From Paenibacillus sp. SYP-B4298 (GTDB lineage Bacteria; Bacillota; Bacilli; Paenibacillales; Paenibacillaceae): a stretch of 64,000 nucleotides of DNA. The stretch covers positions 491,001 to 555,000 of the forward strand of contig NZ_CP115484.1 in NCBI RefSeq assembly GCF_027627475.1. The letters are read 5' to 3'. Below are positions 8,195-17,299 of this stretch, one piece after another. The notes under the pieces were generated by a model. The model saw only the letters and a program-made list of their open reading frames with translations, searched no databases and was not told the DNA's origin. The first letter of the stretch is position 1; every line of letters starts with the position of its first letter. A program made the translations under genes and the position numbers.

Positions 8195-8737
8195 ATGAGT
8201 CTGACAAGATGTGCCAACGGACATATGTTCAGTACGAGAAAACACGGCTATATTTGCCCGTATTGCAGCATTTCGGTCGAAGCGCCGACGGCAAGGAAAG
8301 GCCAGATGCCGCCATCCTCTCCACCGGAGACGGATGACAAGACGATGCCATATATGGGCGAGGTGGAAGGGATTGATCCGGTCACGGGCTGGCTGGTATG
8401 TGTTGAAGGGCCGCAGCAGGGGCAGGATTACCGCATTTTGGCCGAAAAAAATTTTATTGGCCGTTCCGAGGAGATGCATATCCGGATACTCGGCGACAAT
8501 ACGATTTCCAGGCGCAATCATGCGGTCATCGTCTATGATCCGAAGAAGCGCAATTTCTTTCTTTTGCCAGGGGATGCTTCGGGGCTTGCCTACCACAACA
8601 ATGAAGCGATCTATGCGCCCGTAGAGCTGGCCGCCTATGATGTCATTGAGCTGGGACGCAGCAAGTTTATTTTCATCCCGCTCTGCGGTGTCCATTTTGA
8701 ATGGGAGCAGCAGAAAGGGAAGACGGAGCCGTCATGA
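8195..8737 (+). CDS. Zinc-ribbon plus FHA-domain protein
   Basis: The first 26 residues have a C-x3-H...C-x2-C pattern (CANGHMF...ICPYC) for one zinc. After a linker, residues about 75-165 are an FHA domain with NFIGRSEEMHIRI, NTISRRNHAVIVYD and the late N-N turn. It is soluble, unlike the preceding FHA protein. The gene starts 26 bases after that one and overlaps the phosphatase gene by ATGA, so the three are translationally coupled. T6SS Fha proteins with the same PpkA/PppA partners are the closest functional analogy. Confidence 0.85.
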   Translation: MSLTRCANGHMFSTRKHGYICPYCSISVEAPTARKGQMPPSSPPETDDKTMPYMGEVEGIDPVTGWLVCVEGPQQGQDYRILAEKNFIGRSEEMHIRILGDNTISRRNHAVIVYDPKKRNFFLLPGDASGLAYHNNEAIYAPVELAAYDVIELGRSKFIFIPLCGVHFEWEQQKGKTEPS

Positions 8738-9591
8738 TCGGCAGCGAGCTGAAGGCGTGGTTGACGGTAAGCGGGCTGTCTGCGCTGTTGCTGCTGCTGC
8801 TGTTGCTGCGTCATTATGTGCCTCAACGAGCCGGGGCGGTTGCTCGCGCCGGCAACGGGCAGGGAGTGCAAATCGGCAATGGGCAGACGATCGGCAAGCG
8901 AGAGGAGCAGGATGATTATTTTGCTACTGCGACGGTGGGCAGCCGCACGATGGCCGTTGTCGCTGACGGCATCAGCGGGCTGGCGAATGGTCGGCTGGCG
9001 AGCATGACGGCAGTATCGGCCTGGATGAAGCAATTTATGAAACAGGCGATCCCGGCGGAGCAGCCGGCGTTTTTCTCGCAGGCGGCTGCGTTGGCTAACA
9101 GCGAGGTCGTTCGCGAGCTGGGAGGCGCGCGAGGCGGAACAACACTGGCAGCGGTCGTCATTGTCGACGGCTATCTGTATTGGGGAGCGGTCGGCGACAG
9201 CGTCATCGCGCTGTATCGCAATGGCGAGCTGAGGATGGTGAACAAGCAGCATACGCTGGAGGCCGTGCTGGAGGAGCGCTACCTGGCCGGAGAGATTACA
9301 GCCAGTGAGGCGGCTGCTCATCCGGGCAAGCGCCAGCTCGTGAATTATTTGGGTTATGAACAATTCAAAAACCTGGATATTGGCGAGCCGATCCCCTTGA
9401 AGAAGGAGGATCGCGTGCTGCTCTGCACGGATGGCATTACGAACAGCCTCACTGAGCTGGAGCTGTGCATGCTGCTGGAGCAGGAAGGAACAGCGGATGT
9501 AACGGTGGAGCGGATCATTGAAGCGGTCGAGGAGAAACGGCTGAGCTATCAGGATAATGCCACGGTAATATTATTGGAAAAGGGCTGGTAA
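8734..9591 (+). CDS. Membrane-anchored PP2C-type Ser/Thr phosphatase
   Basis: The start is the ATG at 8734 in an ATGA overlap, with GGAG 5 bases upstream. One membrane segment (SGLSALLLLLLLL) is near the N-terminus. The PPM/PP2C motifs follow in order: EEQDDYF, VVADGISG, a GGTTLAAVVI strand with WGAVGDS, LLCTDGIT, and YQDNATVI. All metal-binding aspartates are present, so activity is expected. It is the likely opponent of the kinase at 563 and acts on the cytoplasmic face. Confidence 0.9.
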   Translation: MIGSELKAWLTVSGLSALLLLLLLLRHYVPQRAGAVARAGNGQGVQIGNGQTIGKREEQDDYFATATVGSRTMAVVADGISGLANGRLASMTAVSAWMKQFMKQAIPAEQPAFFSQAAALANSEVVRELGGARGGTTLAAVVIVDGYLYWGAVGDSVIALYRNGELRMVNKQHTLEAVLEERYLAGEITASEAAAHPGKRQLVNYLGYEQFKNLDIGEPIPLKKEDRVLLCTDGITNSLTELELCMLLEQEGTADVTVERIIEAVEEKRLSYQDNATVILLEKGW

Positions 9592-9597
9592 CGAACG

Positions 9598-11418
9598 ATG
9601 CGCAAGGAGAACAGCGAATTTCTGACAGCCTTTGTCTCGGAAGCAGGCACCTCGCTTCATAATCGGGATTACTTTGCCTATACGGAGCTGGATGATCTGG
9701 CCTGTTATGTCATTGCGGATGGTCTGGATACGGACAAGGAGGTATACAGCGCGCAGCTTGTAGTCAAGAGCATACTCAAGCAATTCATGGATAAGCCGTC
9801 CATGTCCCCCAGGCGGCTGCGAGGCTGGATGCAGACGGCGCATCGGCTGCTCCAGACCGAGAGCACGCGAGTTCGGCTGAAGGCGGGCATCGCCGTCATC
9901 GTCACCAACTACTCGCAGGTCGTCTGGGCGGTCGCAGGCCACTGCCGAATCTATCTGTTCCGCAACCGCAGACTCCATGCGCGCAGCGAGGATCAGAGCC
10001 TCTCCTGGCAGCTAGCGAGGGAGGAGGCTGTCGCGGAGGATCGGCTGAATCGCCATGAGGAGCGGCATAATCTGCTGCATTACGCAGGGCAGCCGGGGGA
10101 GTTCAGACCGTACATTTCCCGTAAGCAACGGCTTAGCGACGGTGATGTGCTGATGATGTGCACGCCGGGCATGTGGGAGAATGTGGACTCGCCCGAGCTG
10201 ATGGATGCGGTAGCCGAAGCACAGGATCACATAAGTCTGGCCGATACGATGGAGGAGCTGCTGCTCAGTAAACAACAAAATAAAATACCTAATTATACAA
10301 TATGCTCAATATTTGTAAATAAAGCATTCCAAGAGGACCCGAAGAAGCGGGCCAAGCTGGTCAAGCGGCTATTGCTTATACTGATCCCGCTGCTGCTCGT
10401 GGGAAGCGGGGCGACTTATATGACGTATCGCAGCATCGTTAAGAAGGCGGAGTCGATCGAGAGCATGTTCGAGCATGCGCGCAATGCAGAGGTGTTCGTC
10501 GAGGATGGCGACTATCCGAATGCGGTGAAGGAGTTCAGCGAGGCGCGCAACGCAGCCAAGCGGGTCAAGGACAGGCTTCATCTGGAGCTGTATGACAAGA
10601 AGCAGCGTATCTCACAGCTAATCGTCACCGGAGACGGATCACTGAAGGATGGCGACTACGTTCAGGCGCTAACCAGCTACAGGAAGGCTCAGCAGGAGGC
10701 CAAAGGGGACGCATTGTTCGATGCGGCCATGATCGAGCGCAAGATTGCTCAGGCGGAGTCGGTGCAGCAGGTGCTGGACTGGATGAAGGAGGGGGATCTG
10801 AGGGCAGAGGCCCAGGATTATGAGGCGGCGCGACAACTGTATTCTCGTGCGCGCAAGGCAGCGATCGATGCCTCCTATTCAAGCGGGGAGAAGGAGCTGA
10901 AGGCCAAGCTGGAGGATGCGGAGCAGAAGCTGAGGGCGATCGAGCGGGAGTTGAAGCTAATAGGCGGCGAAAAGCTGGAGAAGCAGGCTGAGCTGAGCGA
11001 TGCGGAGGGGGATTATGCAGCGGCTGTGCAAGCCTATTCTGCTGCGCAGGAGATCTACCAGAGTGTAGGCATGCTCGAGAAGGTGCTGGCGACCGAACGG
11101 AAAATTGCCAAGGCGCAGGAGCAACTGCAGGCTGAGCAACGGGCTCGGACAGAGGCGAGCAAGGAGGAAGAGGCGCGCAGGCTGGAGGCTAAGGGAGATG
11201 GGGAATATGGCACGAATCAATATGCCTCGGCGCTGGCAACGTATAAGCTGGCCCAGAAGCTGTATCAGGAGCTTGCCCTGCTCGACGATGTGTTGAATGT
11301 CGGCGAGAAGCTGCTCAAGGCTGATGAGAAGCTGCAGGAGGCGCTGGCTGCGGCAGACGGCGGCAGTGGAAGTGGAAGTGGAAGTAGCAGTAGAGCCCAG
11401 GGTGGAGATGACACATAG
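9598..11418 (+). CDS. Membrane pseudophosphatase with C-terminal TPR-like repeats
   Basis: Residues 1-240 follow the PP2C fold in outline (HNRDYFAYTE, YVIADGLDTD, VWAVAGHC, VLMMCTPGMW, NYTICSIFV), but key residues are replaced: GHC for GDS, CTPG for CTDG, and N-Y for D-N. It should therefore bind rather than hydrolyse. A membrane segment lies at about 260-280 (LLLILIPLLLVGSGATYMTY). The remaining 320 residues are helical TPR-like repeats with GDY-x-x-A units and coiled-coil stretches, ending in a GSGSGSGSSS tail. That part should lie outside the membrane. It would link cytoplasmic phosphorylation state to an external scaffold. The start is 6 bases after the previous stop, with a weak ribosome site. 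Confidence 0.75.
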   Translation: MRKENSEFLTAFVSEAGTSLHNRDYFAYTELDDLACYVIADGLDTDKEVYSAQLVVKSILKQFMDKPSMSPRRLRGWMQTAHRLLQTESTRVRLKAGIAVIVTNYSQVVWAVAGHCRIYLFRNRRLHARSEDQSLSWQLAREEAVAEDRLNRHEERHNLLHYAGQPGEFRPYISRKQRLSDGDVLMMCTPGMWENVDSPELMDAVAEAQDHISLADTMEELLLSKQQNKIPNYTICSIFVNKAFQEDPKKRAKLVKRLLLILIPLLLVGSGATYMTYRSIVKKAESIESMFEHARNAEVFVEDGDYPNAVKEFSEARNAAKRVKDRLHLELYDKKQRISQLIVTGDGSLKDGDYVQALTSYRKAQQEAKGDALFDAAMIERKIAQAESVQQVLDWMKEGDLRAEAQDYEAARQLYSRARKAAIDASYSSGEKELKAKLEDAEQKLRAIERELKLIGGEKLEKQAELSDAEGDYAAAVQAYSAAQEIYQSVGMLEKVLATERKIAKAQEQLQAEQRARTEASKEEEARRLEAKGDGEYGTNQYASALATYKLAQKLYQELALLDDVLNVGEKLLKADEKLQEALAAADGGSGSGSGSSSRAQGGDDT

Positions 11419-11466
11419 GTCACGGTGGAGCCCAGGGCGATGATAGCCGGGAGGAGGGATGGATGA

Positions 11467-12936
11467 ATGAAGGAGCTGATTATGGATCGGCTGAACCGGA
11501 TGGAGGATCTGGAGCAGCGCAGACTGCTCAAGAACGTCATGACCGGACTGTTTATGAATCTGGTGGAGTATCAGGAGGAGAAAAACCGCGAGCTGGAGCA
11601 ACGGATATTTGCCGAGGTGGAGGATCATGAGGAACGTCATGACATCTATGCATCGTTGTGCTCCAGGGAGGCCGTGGACCCGATTCATGAGTTTCTGTAT
11701 CCGATGCTGCCGGAGGATATGGAGGAGGAACGCGACCTGCTAACCGATCTGACGGAGCTTGCGGATAAGCTGCGAAGCAAAGAGGAAGTGGTGCTGACGA
11801 CTATCTTTTTGGAGTGTGGCTATAGCATGCTGCGCGGTCTGGAGGAGCAGGAACGGCTGTTTCAAGGCGAACTGGCAACGACAGAGGGCAGCTATCCGAT
11901 CCAGGTCAGGCTGCGCAAGAGCCAGCGGTATATGAACGAGGTGGAGCGGCTGTATGAGATTTTTCAGCAAAATGGGGTGCCGTGGAGGACGGTCCATCAT
12001 CCTTATATTCACAAATTTTATGAGGTGCTGCTGGTTTCCTGCGATGCTGTGCCCCAGGAGCATGAGACGGTAAGGGAGCTTACTGTGCTGCTGGAGGAAT
12101 TTGAGCCTTACAAACGGCTAGGTATGGTTCCGCTGTGGAATATCGAACGGTTACAGTTGCGCAATGCCGGGTTCCCCGTGCCTGCGGAGGATCGGATTCA
12201 TTATGAGCATGTGCTGTCCTTGCGCAAGACGGGGACGGAGCATGGTTATCTGGTTCATGCCGACAAGCATATGGTGCGCTATATTAAGCGAATGCCAGCA
12301 GAACTGGTTGTTGTCTCCCCGAATGACAGCTCGGGTGACTGGGAGGTGCTGAAGCTGACGCGACCGAAGGATGGTCTGACTTCTATGACCGAATATGAGC
12401 TGGTATCCAATCGCCGCAAGAGCAGCTTTATCGGCAGATATGCAGGCAAGAGGGTCATTCGTTCCAAGGGAGAGCTGCTGCGCATCGCCAACTCCTTCGA
12501 GGCGGCAGATGATCTGGAGCTGGAGGATATTCAACTGCTGGAGGGAACCGAGAAAGTGGAGCGCGAGGAGCCGATCGGGAAGGTCGGGGGAATGGAACAC
12601 GCGGAGCTGAGTCGGCAGATGGAACGTGGGGACTCGAAGAAGGGGACACAGCAAGGCGAGTCGGCACATGTACCGATGCATGTACCGATGCATGTACCGA
12701 TGGATGGCAATAAACATGCAGGCGAGTGCTATAAGGGCGGCTGCTGTACATACAGCCTCAATGATTTTGTAAGCGACAGCATTCGCACCGATAATGGCAG
12801 GCGGACGCTGCGGCTCACGTTCAGCAAACGACCGGGTGTGTCGGATCATTTTATTTTGCAGGATACGATGAGCTTTATTGTGTCGGAGCTGCAGATGCAT
12901 TTTCCAGAGTATCGCTGTGAAGGAGAATGGGCTTGA
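11467..12936 (+). CDS. Unrecognised 489-residue cluster protein
   Basis: I do not recognise a family. It is acidic, helical and without membrane or signal segments; residues 1-130 look coiled-coil or bundle-like. A linker near residues 400-412 holds three HVPM units encoded by a 12-base tandem repeat, then a cysteine patch (GECYKGGCCTYS) that could bind metal. The C-terminal 70 residues look like a separate small domain. GGAGGAGGG lies 8 bases before the ATG. By position it is a candidate baseplate or assembly factor; nothing in the sequence proves it. Confidence 0.6.
   Translation: MKELIMDRLNRMEDLEQRRLLKNVMTGLFMNLVEYQEEKNRELEQRIFAEVEDHEERHDIYASLCSREAVDPIHEFLYPMLPEDMEEERDLLTDLTELADKLRSKEEVVLTTIFLECGYSMLRGLEEQERLFQGELATTEGSYPIQVRLRKSQRYMNEVERLYEIFQQNGVPWRTVHHPYIHKFYEVLLVSCDAVPQEHETVRELTVLLEEFEPYKRLGMVPLWNIERLQLRNAGFPVPAEDRIHYEHVLSLRKTGTEHGYLVHADKHMVRYIKRMPAELVVVSPNDSSGDWEVLKLTRPKDGLTSMTEYELVSNRRKSSFIGRYAGKRVIRSKGELLRIANSFEAADDLELEDIQLLEGTEKVEREEPIGKVGGMEHAELSRQMERGDSKKGTQQGESAHVPMHVPMHVPMDGNKHAGECYKGGCCTYSLNDFVSDSIRTDNGRRTLRLTFSKRPGVSDHFILQDTMSFIVSELQMHFPEYRCEGEWA
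12667..12702 (+). repeat. Three tandem copies of a 12-base unit inside a coding sequence
   Basis: CATGTACCGATG is repeated three times exactly, encoding HVPM x3 in the linker of the 489-residue protein. Perfect identity suggests recent expansion by slippage. Confidence 0.9.
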
Positions 12937-13622
12937 ATTACATATGGGATGCGGTCATTCAGACCGAGCGCCAGGGGATGCCCAGGAAGTGGCTGAGGTT
13001 TCGGCCCGCTGAGATATTTTCCCCTTACATGGAGCTGAGTCCGGTTCATCTGAACGCCCGCCAGGTGGAGCAGACCATCGATGTGAATCCGTATTATCGC
13101 TTCTATGAGCTGTTTAAGGAGCTGTTCGATGCCAATCTGGAGGAAGCGCCTGAGCTTCGGGAGACGTTATTTGATCTGGTCCTTCATTTTCTGGCGGAGC
13201 TGGATCTTCAGCAGGGGATGAACAAGCGGGAGTATTACATCCGGTTTGTACTGGCGGATCTGGATTCCGGTCGATTCGGAGCCAAGGTGAGCCGTGGGAT
13301 GAAGCTGTTCTCGCGCGATGAGCGGGACCGGGTAGCTGGCAATGTGCTGCGTCTATACGAGACGGGAGAAGCGCTCTATCTGCTGCGGGATACGCTGCGC
13401 TATGTGTTCCCGCAGTCTACGCTATATGCGCACTGTGAGGAACGGGACGAGCTGCTGCTCTATATCGGGCGTGAAAATAATGAGCGGACACGCGCGAAGG
13501 CTGGAGTGATCATGGATCTGTTCCTGCCGGAGCATTTTCGGACAGAGCTGTATTGGGAGGCGCATTTTGGCATTGTTGATGTGGAGGAGACGATGAGGAT
13601 GGATGCCATCGCGCTGTACTAG
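12933..13622 (+). CDS. Unrecognised ~229-residue cluster protein
   Basis: A TTG start at 12933 is preferred: AAGGAG lies 7 bases before it and it overlaps the previous stop as TTGA. The ATG at 12927 touches the ribosome site. The protein is soluble and mostly helical, with MELSPVHLN and VNPYYRFYELFKELFD. It is translationally coupled to the 489-residue protein, so the two probably act together. No homology is recognised; a small baseplate or wedge component is possible by size and place. Confidence 0.6.
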   Translation: MNYIWDAVIQTERQGMPRKWLRFRPAEIFSPYMELSPVHLNARQVEQTIDVNPYYRFYELFKELFDANLEEAPELRETLFDLVLHFLAELDLQQGMNKREYYIRFVLADLDSGRFGAKVSRGMKLFSRDERDRVAGNVLRLYETGEALYLLRDTLRYVFPQSTLYAHCEERDELLLYIGRENNERTRAKAGVIMDLFLPEHFRTELYWEAHFGIVDVEETMRMDAIALY

Positions 13623-13754
13623 GCTAGCACTGCTTGGATGGGCAGCCTGCCGCAAGCAGGGGCTGTGAAGGGATGGTTAGGCTCGGGGCGTAATAGTATA
13701 CCGGGTGGGGTATTTTTGTGAAAAAACGGGTCGCGGCTCAGGAGGGATGCTGAG

Positions 13755-16418
13755 ATGAAAGGATATACGTACCGGCTGTACAAGCAGCCGGGGCATACGC
13801 ATTCGGAAGCGGGAGATGGGGGAGCACGCTACACAGAGACGGAGCTGCAGGAGCTGACCACCTTCCAGTTGCAGCAGATTTGCCGCAAAGAGAAGCTCGT
13901 GGCAGGTCTGGCGCACACGCTGGATCGTGAGGGGCTGGTGCGGACTATTCTGAGATACCGCAATGCCGAGGAACGGCGGTTGATCCGCACGGAGTGCGAG
14001 GGTGGCCTGGAGCGGGTGCAGCAGACGCTGCTTGCTTATCTGAATTCTCCGCTGCCGGAACGGGCCGCACTGAGCGGACCGGCGATGCTGGTGCTGTGGA
14101 ACGGGCTGAAGGTCAGCAAGCGCGACGGCTACCACATCGGCGGCGGCTCGTTGCTGGGAGAGACGAATGTGCTGCTGGTGAGCGAGGAGATGGAGCTGTG
14201 CGGCATCTTCAATCTGGTGAAGGAGCATGAAGACTCAGCCGCAAACGGAGAGTCGCGCTATGTTCTTGAGGCGGAGGGTCGCTCTTGGCGAATGACCTCC
14301 AATCGCCATTACAGCCTGCTCTTTTTCCGCAAGGCGGATTCGGATTATCTGTACCGGGCTTATTATGAGGCCCGGCCGCAGCCGCCTGCGAATCTTCATT
14401 ATTATAAGCTGCCGCTTGCAGGGCTGGAGATTCGCGAGCTGGAGAAAACGGAGGCTGTGCTGGCGATCGATTTAGGTACATCGGGCACGACGGCCGGGGC
14501 GTATTTGAGCCATGATTATGTCGCGGTGCCTTCGCGGCTGGACAGGTTGAACGGCAGAATTCAACTGGATGCCATTAATTATGTTCGTTTCCCGGACAGT
14601 GCGGCCCGGCTGGAGGCCTGGAGCGAGCTGTTGCCGACCGTAGTTAGCGCAGAGGATTGCTCGGGTGAGGGCGAGCCGCGTCTCTCGTTTGGCCATGAGG
14701 CGCTGCGGGCGCTGCGACGCAACAGCTACGGCGGTCAGGCGACGGTGCTTCGGGGGATGAAGCGCTGGGTCAATCAGCCGGATAAGGAGGAGGAGCTGAC
14801 GGACGTCAATGGGCAGACCATGCGTGTGAAGCGCCACGATATTATGCGCGCGTATCTCAAGTACGTAATCGAGGTGGCTGAGCATCAGTTCAAGTGTCGC
14901 TTCCAGCGGCTGCATCTGACGAGTCCAGTCAAGCTGAAGACACAATATCTGGCATTGTTCTCCTCCCTGCTGCCAGGCTATGACATCGAGCAGGAGCATG
15001 CGCTTGATGAAGGGCTAGCGGTGCTCTATAACACGATCGCCGCACAGATCGGACGCGGCAGCTTCCGTGATGGAGAGGAATATCAGGCGCTGGTGATCGA
15101 CTGCGGCGGTGGAACGACCGATCTGTCGTCGTGCCGATTCACGATCGAGGATGACCGGATCGCCTACAAGCTCCATATTCATGCGACGTATGAGAATGGC
15201 GATACGAACTTTGGCGGTAATAACATTACGTATCGGATTATGCAATATATGAAGCTGGCATTTGCCGCCTATTATAGCGGGCAAGGGAGCAAGCCGGATA
15301 TGGATCGTCTGCTTGATGCGCAAGGAACGGATGTGTACCGGATGGTGGATGAGCATGGAGCCCAGGCGGTCTATGCGCGCTTCGAGGCGGCGTATGCCGA
15401 GGCGGAGCGCCAGATTCCTACGCGCTATGCCGATTATGTGAATCGGACACGAGATGAGTATATGCGGGTGCGGAGCAATTTTTATTTTCTGTGGGAGATG
15501 GCAGAGCGGATGAAGGAGCAGTTCTACCAGCGAACAGGCATGATTCGCAGCCGCTTCCATGAGAAGGAGCTGCAGGAGGATGATCTGCATGTAACGGCGG
15601 TTAGCCGATGGCTGCTGTCTGTGGTAGAGGACGGCAGGTTCTGCGATGCGCATCATTACCCGGATGTGGTGTTCAATATTCGGGAGATCAATCGATTGAT
15701 TCAAGCGGATATTTACGATATTGTCCGCAAATTTCTCGAGGAATTCTATCGCGACGGGCGGCTGCAGCAGTATTCGATCATCAAGCTGACAGGGCAATCC
15801 TGCCGGATCGATGCCTTTCGCGAGGCGCTCAAGGAGTTTGTGCCGGGTCGCAGCATTGAATTTCGGCAGCAGCAGGAGGCGGGGCGAGTGCCGGACCTGA
15901 AGCTGGCCTGCCTGCGCGGAGCGATCCGTTATCTGGCCGACCGCAAGGCAGGTGTGGTCGAGGCGACGATAACCGGCGGTGCGCCGGTCATCCCGTATTC
16001 GGTTGCCGCGTACACACATAGCGGCCAGGAGCAGGTGCTGATCAGCAGCCTTGGGCGCATGAACCAGGCGCGGGGAACGATCTCGCGGCCGTCCGGCGTC
16101 GGGGAGATCGAGCTGTTTCTCAGCGGCAGTGAGGGTGGCGTGCGGCGTAAATATGTATACCGGAGCAACCCGAGGCTGTACAAGCAGGCGTTGTATGAGG
16201 ACATCGCAGCCGAATACGGGCAGCGAATTCCCCAAGGGGAGACGGACGCGATTGCCAACGGCGAGGTGAAGCTGTTCGTGTATGCAGGCGACAACCGCTG
16301 GGGCTTCGAGGCCGTACCTGTGCTGCGGCAGCAGGAGCAGCTTTATGTGGGTCCGCGACAGTTTTTCGCGTTTGAGAGCGAGCAGTCGGAGCTGGATTTT
16401 TTTGACGGGCTGAAATGA
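13755..16418 (+). CDS. Divergent Hsp70/actin-fold ATPase, 887 residues
   Basis: A unique N-terminal region of about 230 residues precedes an Hsp70-type nucleotide-binding domain. The phosphate-1 motif is AIDLGTSGTTAGAY (~residue 236), phosphate-2 is LVIDCGGGTTDLSS (~445), and the adenosine loop is IKLTGQSCRIDAF (~676). The last 150 residues contain beta-rich segments but no clear DnaK substrate domain. It is much longer than DnaK (about 610) and differs in all flanking parts. GGAGGG lies 8 bases before the ATG. A J-domain gene in the same operon is the expected co-chaperone. It may fold or disassemble sheath or effector proteins, a job done by ClpV in T6SS; that is inference. Confidence 0.8.
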   Translation: MKGYTYRLYKQPGHTHSEAGDGGARYTETELQELTTFQLQQICRKEKLVAGLAHTLDREGLVRTILRYRNAEERRLIRTECEGGLERVQQTLLAYLNSPLPERAALSGPAMLVLWNGLKVSKRDGYHIGGGSLLGETNVLLVSEEMELCGIFNLVKEHEDSAANGESRYVLEAEGRSWRMTSNRHYSLLFFRKADSDYLYRAYYEARPQPPANLHYYKLPLAGLEIRELEKTEAVLAIDLGTSGTTAGAYLSHDYVAVPSRLDRLNGRIQLDAINYVRFPDSAARLEAWSELLPTVVSAEDCSGEGEPRLSFGHEALRALRRNSYGGQATVLRGMKRWVNQPDKEEELTDVNGQTMRVKRHDIMRAYLKYVIEVAEHQFKCRFQRLHLTSPVKLKTQYLALFSSLLPGYDIEQEHALDEGLAVLYNTIAAQIGRGSFRDGEEYQALVIDCGGGTTDLSSCRFTIEDDRIAYKLHIHATYENGDTNFGGNNITYRIMQYMKLAFAAYYSGQGSKPDMDRLLDAQGTDVYRMVDEHGAQAVYARFEAAYAEAERQIPTRYADYVNRTRDEYMRVRSNFYFLWEMAERMKEQFYQRTGMIRSRFHEKELQEDDLHVTAVSRWLLSVVEDGRFCDAHHYPDVVFNIREINRLIQADIYDIVRKFLEEFYRDGRLQQYSIIKLTGQSCRIDAFREALKEFVPGRSIEFRQQQEAGRVPDLKLACLRGAIRYLADRKAGVVEATITGGAPVIPYSVAAYTHSGQEQVLISSLGRMNQARGTISRPSGVGEIELFLSGSEGGVRRKYVYRSNPRLYKQALYEDIAAEYGQRIPQGETDAIANGEVKLFVYAGDNRWGFEAVPVLRQQEQLYVGPRQFFAFESEQSELDFFDGLK

Positions 16419-16483
16419 AACACGGCGTATGCGGGGGGACTCGCCCGGCGGCGTAGACAGAGGACGGATTGGGGGAGAGGGCG

Positions 16484-17275
16484 ATGTTTACAGATTATTA
16501 TCCTCACTTTGAGAAAGGACGAGTACTGAAAAGCGAGATGCTGAGCAAGCTTCGCGACTATCCCCGCCATCTAATTCAGCTTCATTATCAGCATTATTCA
16601 GATGGCATTATTGCTGGGACGGAGGTGCTGGTGCGGGAGCACACGCTGGTGGTCAGGCCAGGCATAATCAAGCAAGGGGAAACGATCTATGTGCTGGAGC
16701 AGGAGATGCAGCTCCCCTATGTTTCGACAGGGCAGGAGACGCTGCTGAAGCTTCGTGTGCTCGGCGCGAGCCGTCAGCATGATTATACGCTGTCCCGTAC
16801 TGAGCTGGTGCTGGATACGGAGCCGGTGCGAGCAGGCAGCGAGCTGGAGCTGGCGCGCTTCAAGCTCAAGGCGGGAGCTAGATTGCGGACAGAGTATCGC
16901 GGCTTCTTCGATATGATGACCGAATATAATACCGTTCAGTTGATCGGCGCCGTCTATGCCGGACGAGGAGAGCCGACACTGCATCCGGCGATTACCGGAG
17001 GCTATGCAAGCGAGCTGCTTGCCAGCGGCACGAGCGATCCGTGGGACATTGCCTTCGGCTTGCAATGCTTGAACAGCGGGGTAGTCGAGCGGACTGTCAT
17101 TATGGCTTATGTGGCAGCGAAGCTTGGAGAGGAGCCGTCGCAGCTTCGCAGATGGGGGAATTGGCCGCTGGTTGAAGCGCTCAGACGCATACTCGAGCTT
17201 GCAGGCAAGACGGAGGGGCAGCCACGCCATGCGGCTCGGCATGGAGGCGCGCCGCGAGTCATGATCGTGGAGTGA
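16484..17275 (+). CDS. Baseplate/fibre-attachment-like protein, 263 residues
   Basis: The start is the ATG at 16484 after GGGGGAGAGG. The opening FTDYYPHFEKGRVLKSEML, then HYSDGIIAGTEVLV and LVVRPGII, resembles the N-terminal layout of tail baseplate and fibre-binding proteins (TssK N-domain and related phage proteins: 'F..G..L' then 'GI..G..V' then 'V.PG'). It is soluble and beta-rich in the first half. It sits directly upstream of the DUF1795-like and VgrG genes, as a baseplate component would. The similarity is by pattern only. Confidence 0.45.
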   Translation: MFTDYYPHFEKGRVLKSEMLSKLRDYPRHLIQLHYQHYSDGIIAGTEVLVREHTLVVRPGIIKQGETIYVLEQEMQLPYVSTGQETLLKLRVLGASRQHDYTLSRTELVLDTEPVRAGSELELARFKLKAGARLRTEYRGFFDMMTEYNTVQLIGAVYAGRGEPTLHPAITGGYASELLASGTSDPWDIAFGLQCLNSGVVERTVIMAYVAAKLGEEPSQLRRWGNWPLVEALRRILELAGKTEGQPRHAARHGGAPRVMIVE

Positions 17276-17299
17276 GTACAAGAAGGGGGATAAGAGTTC

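Noticed and set aside
12667..12702. Possible CRISPR-like repeat
   Set aside because: Three contiguous 12-base units with no spacers inside a coding sequence; no array or cas gene anywhere in the window.
15015..16235. 406-codon open frame on the minus strand
   Set aside because: Antisense to the Hsp70-like gene; composition typical of a shadow in GC-rich codon pattern.
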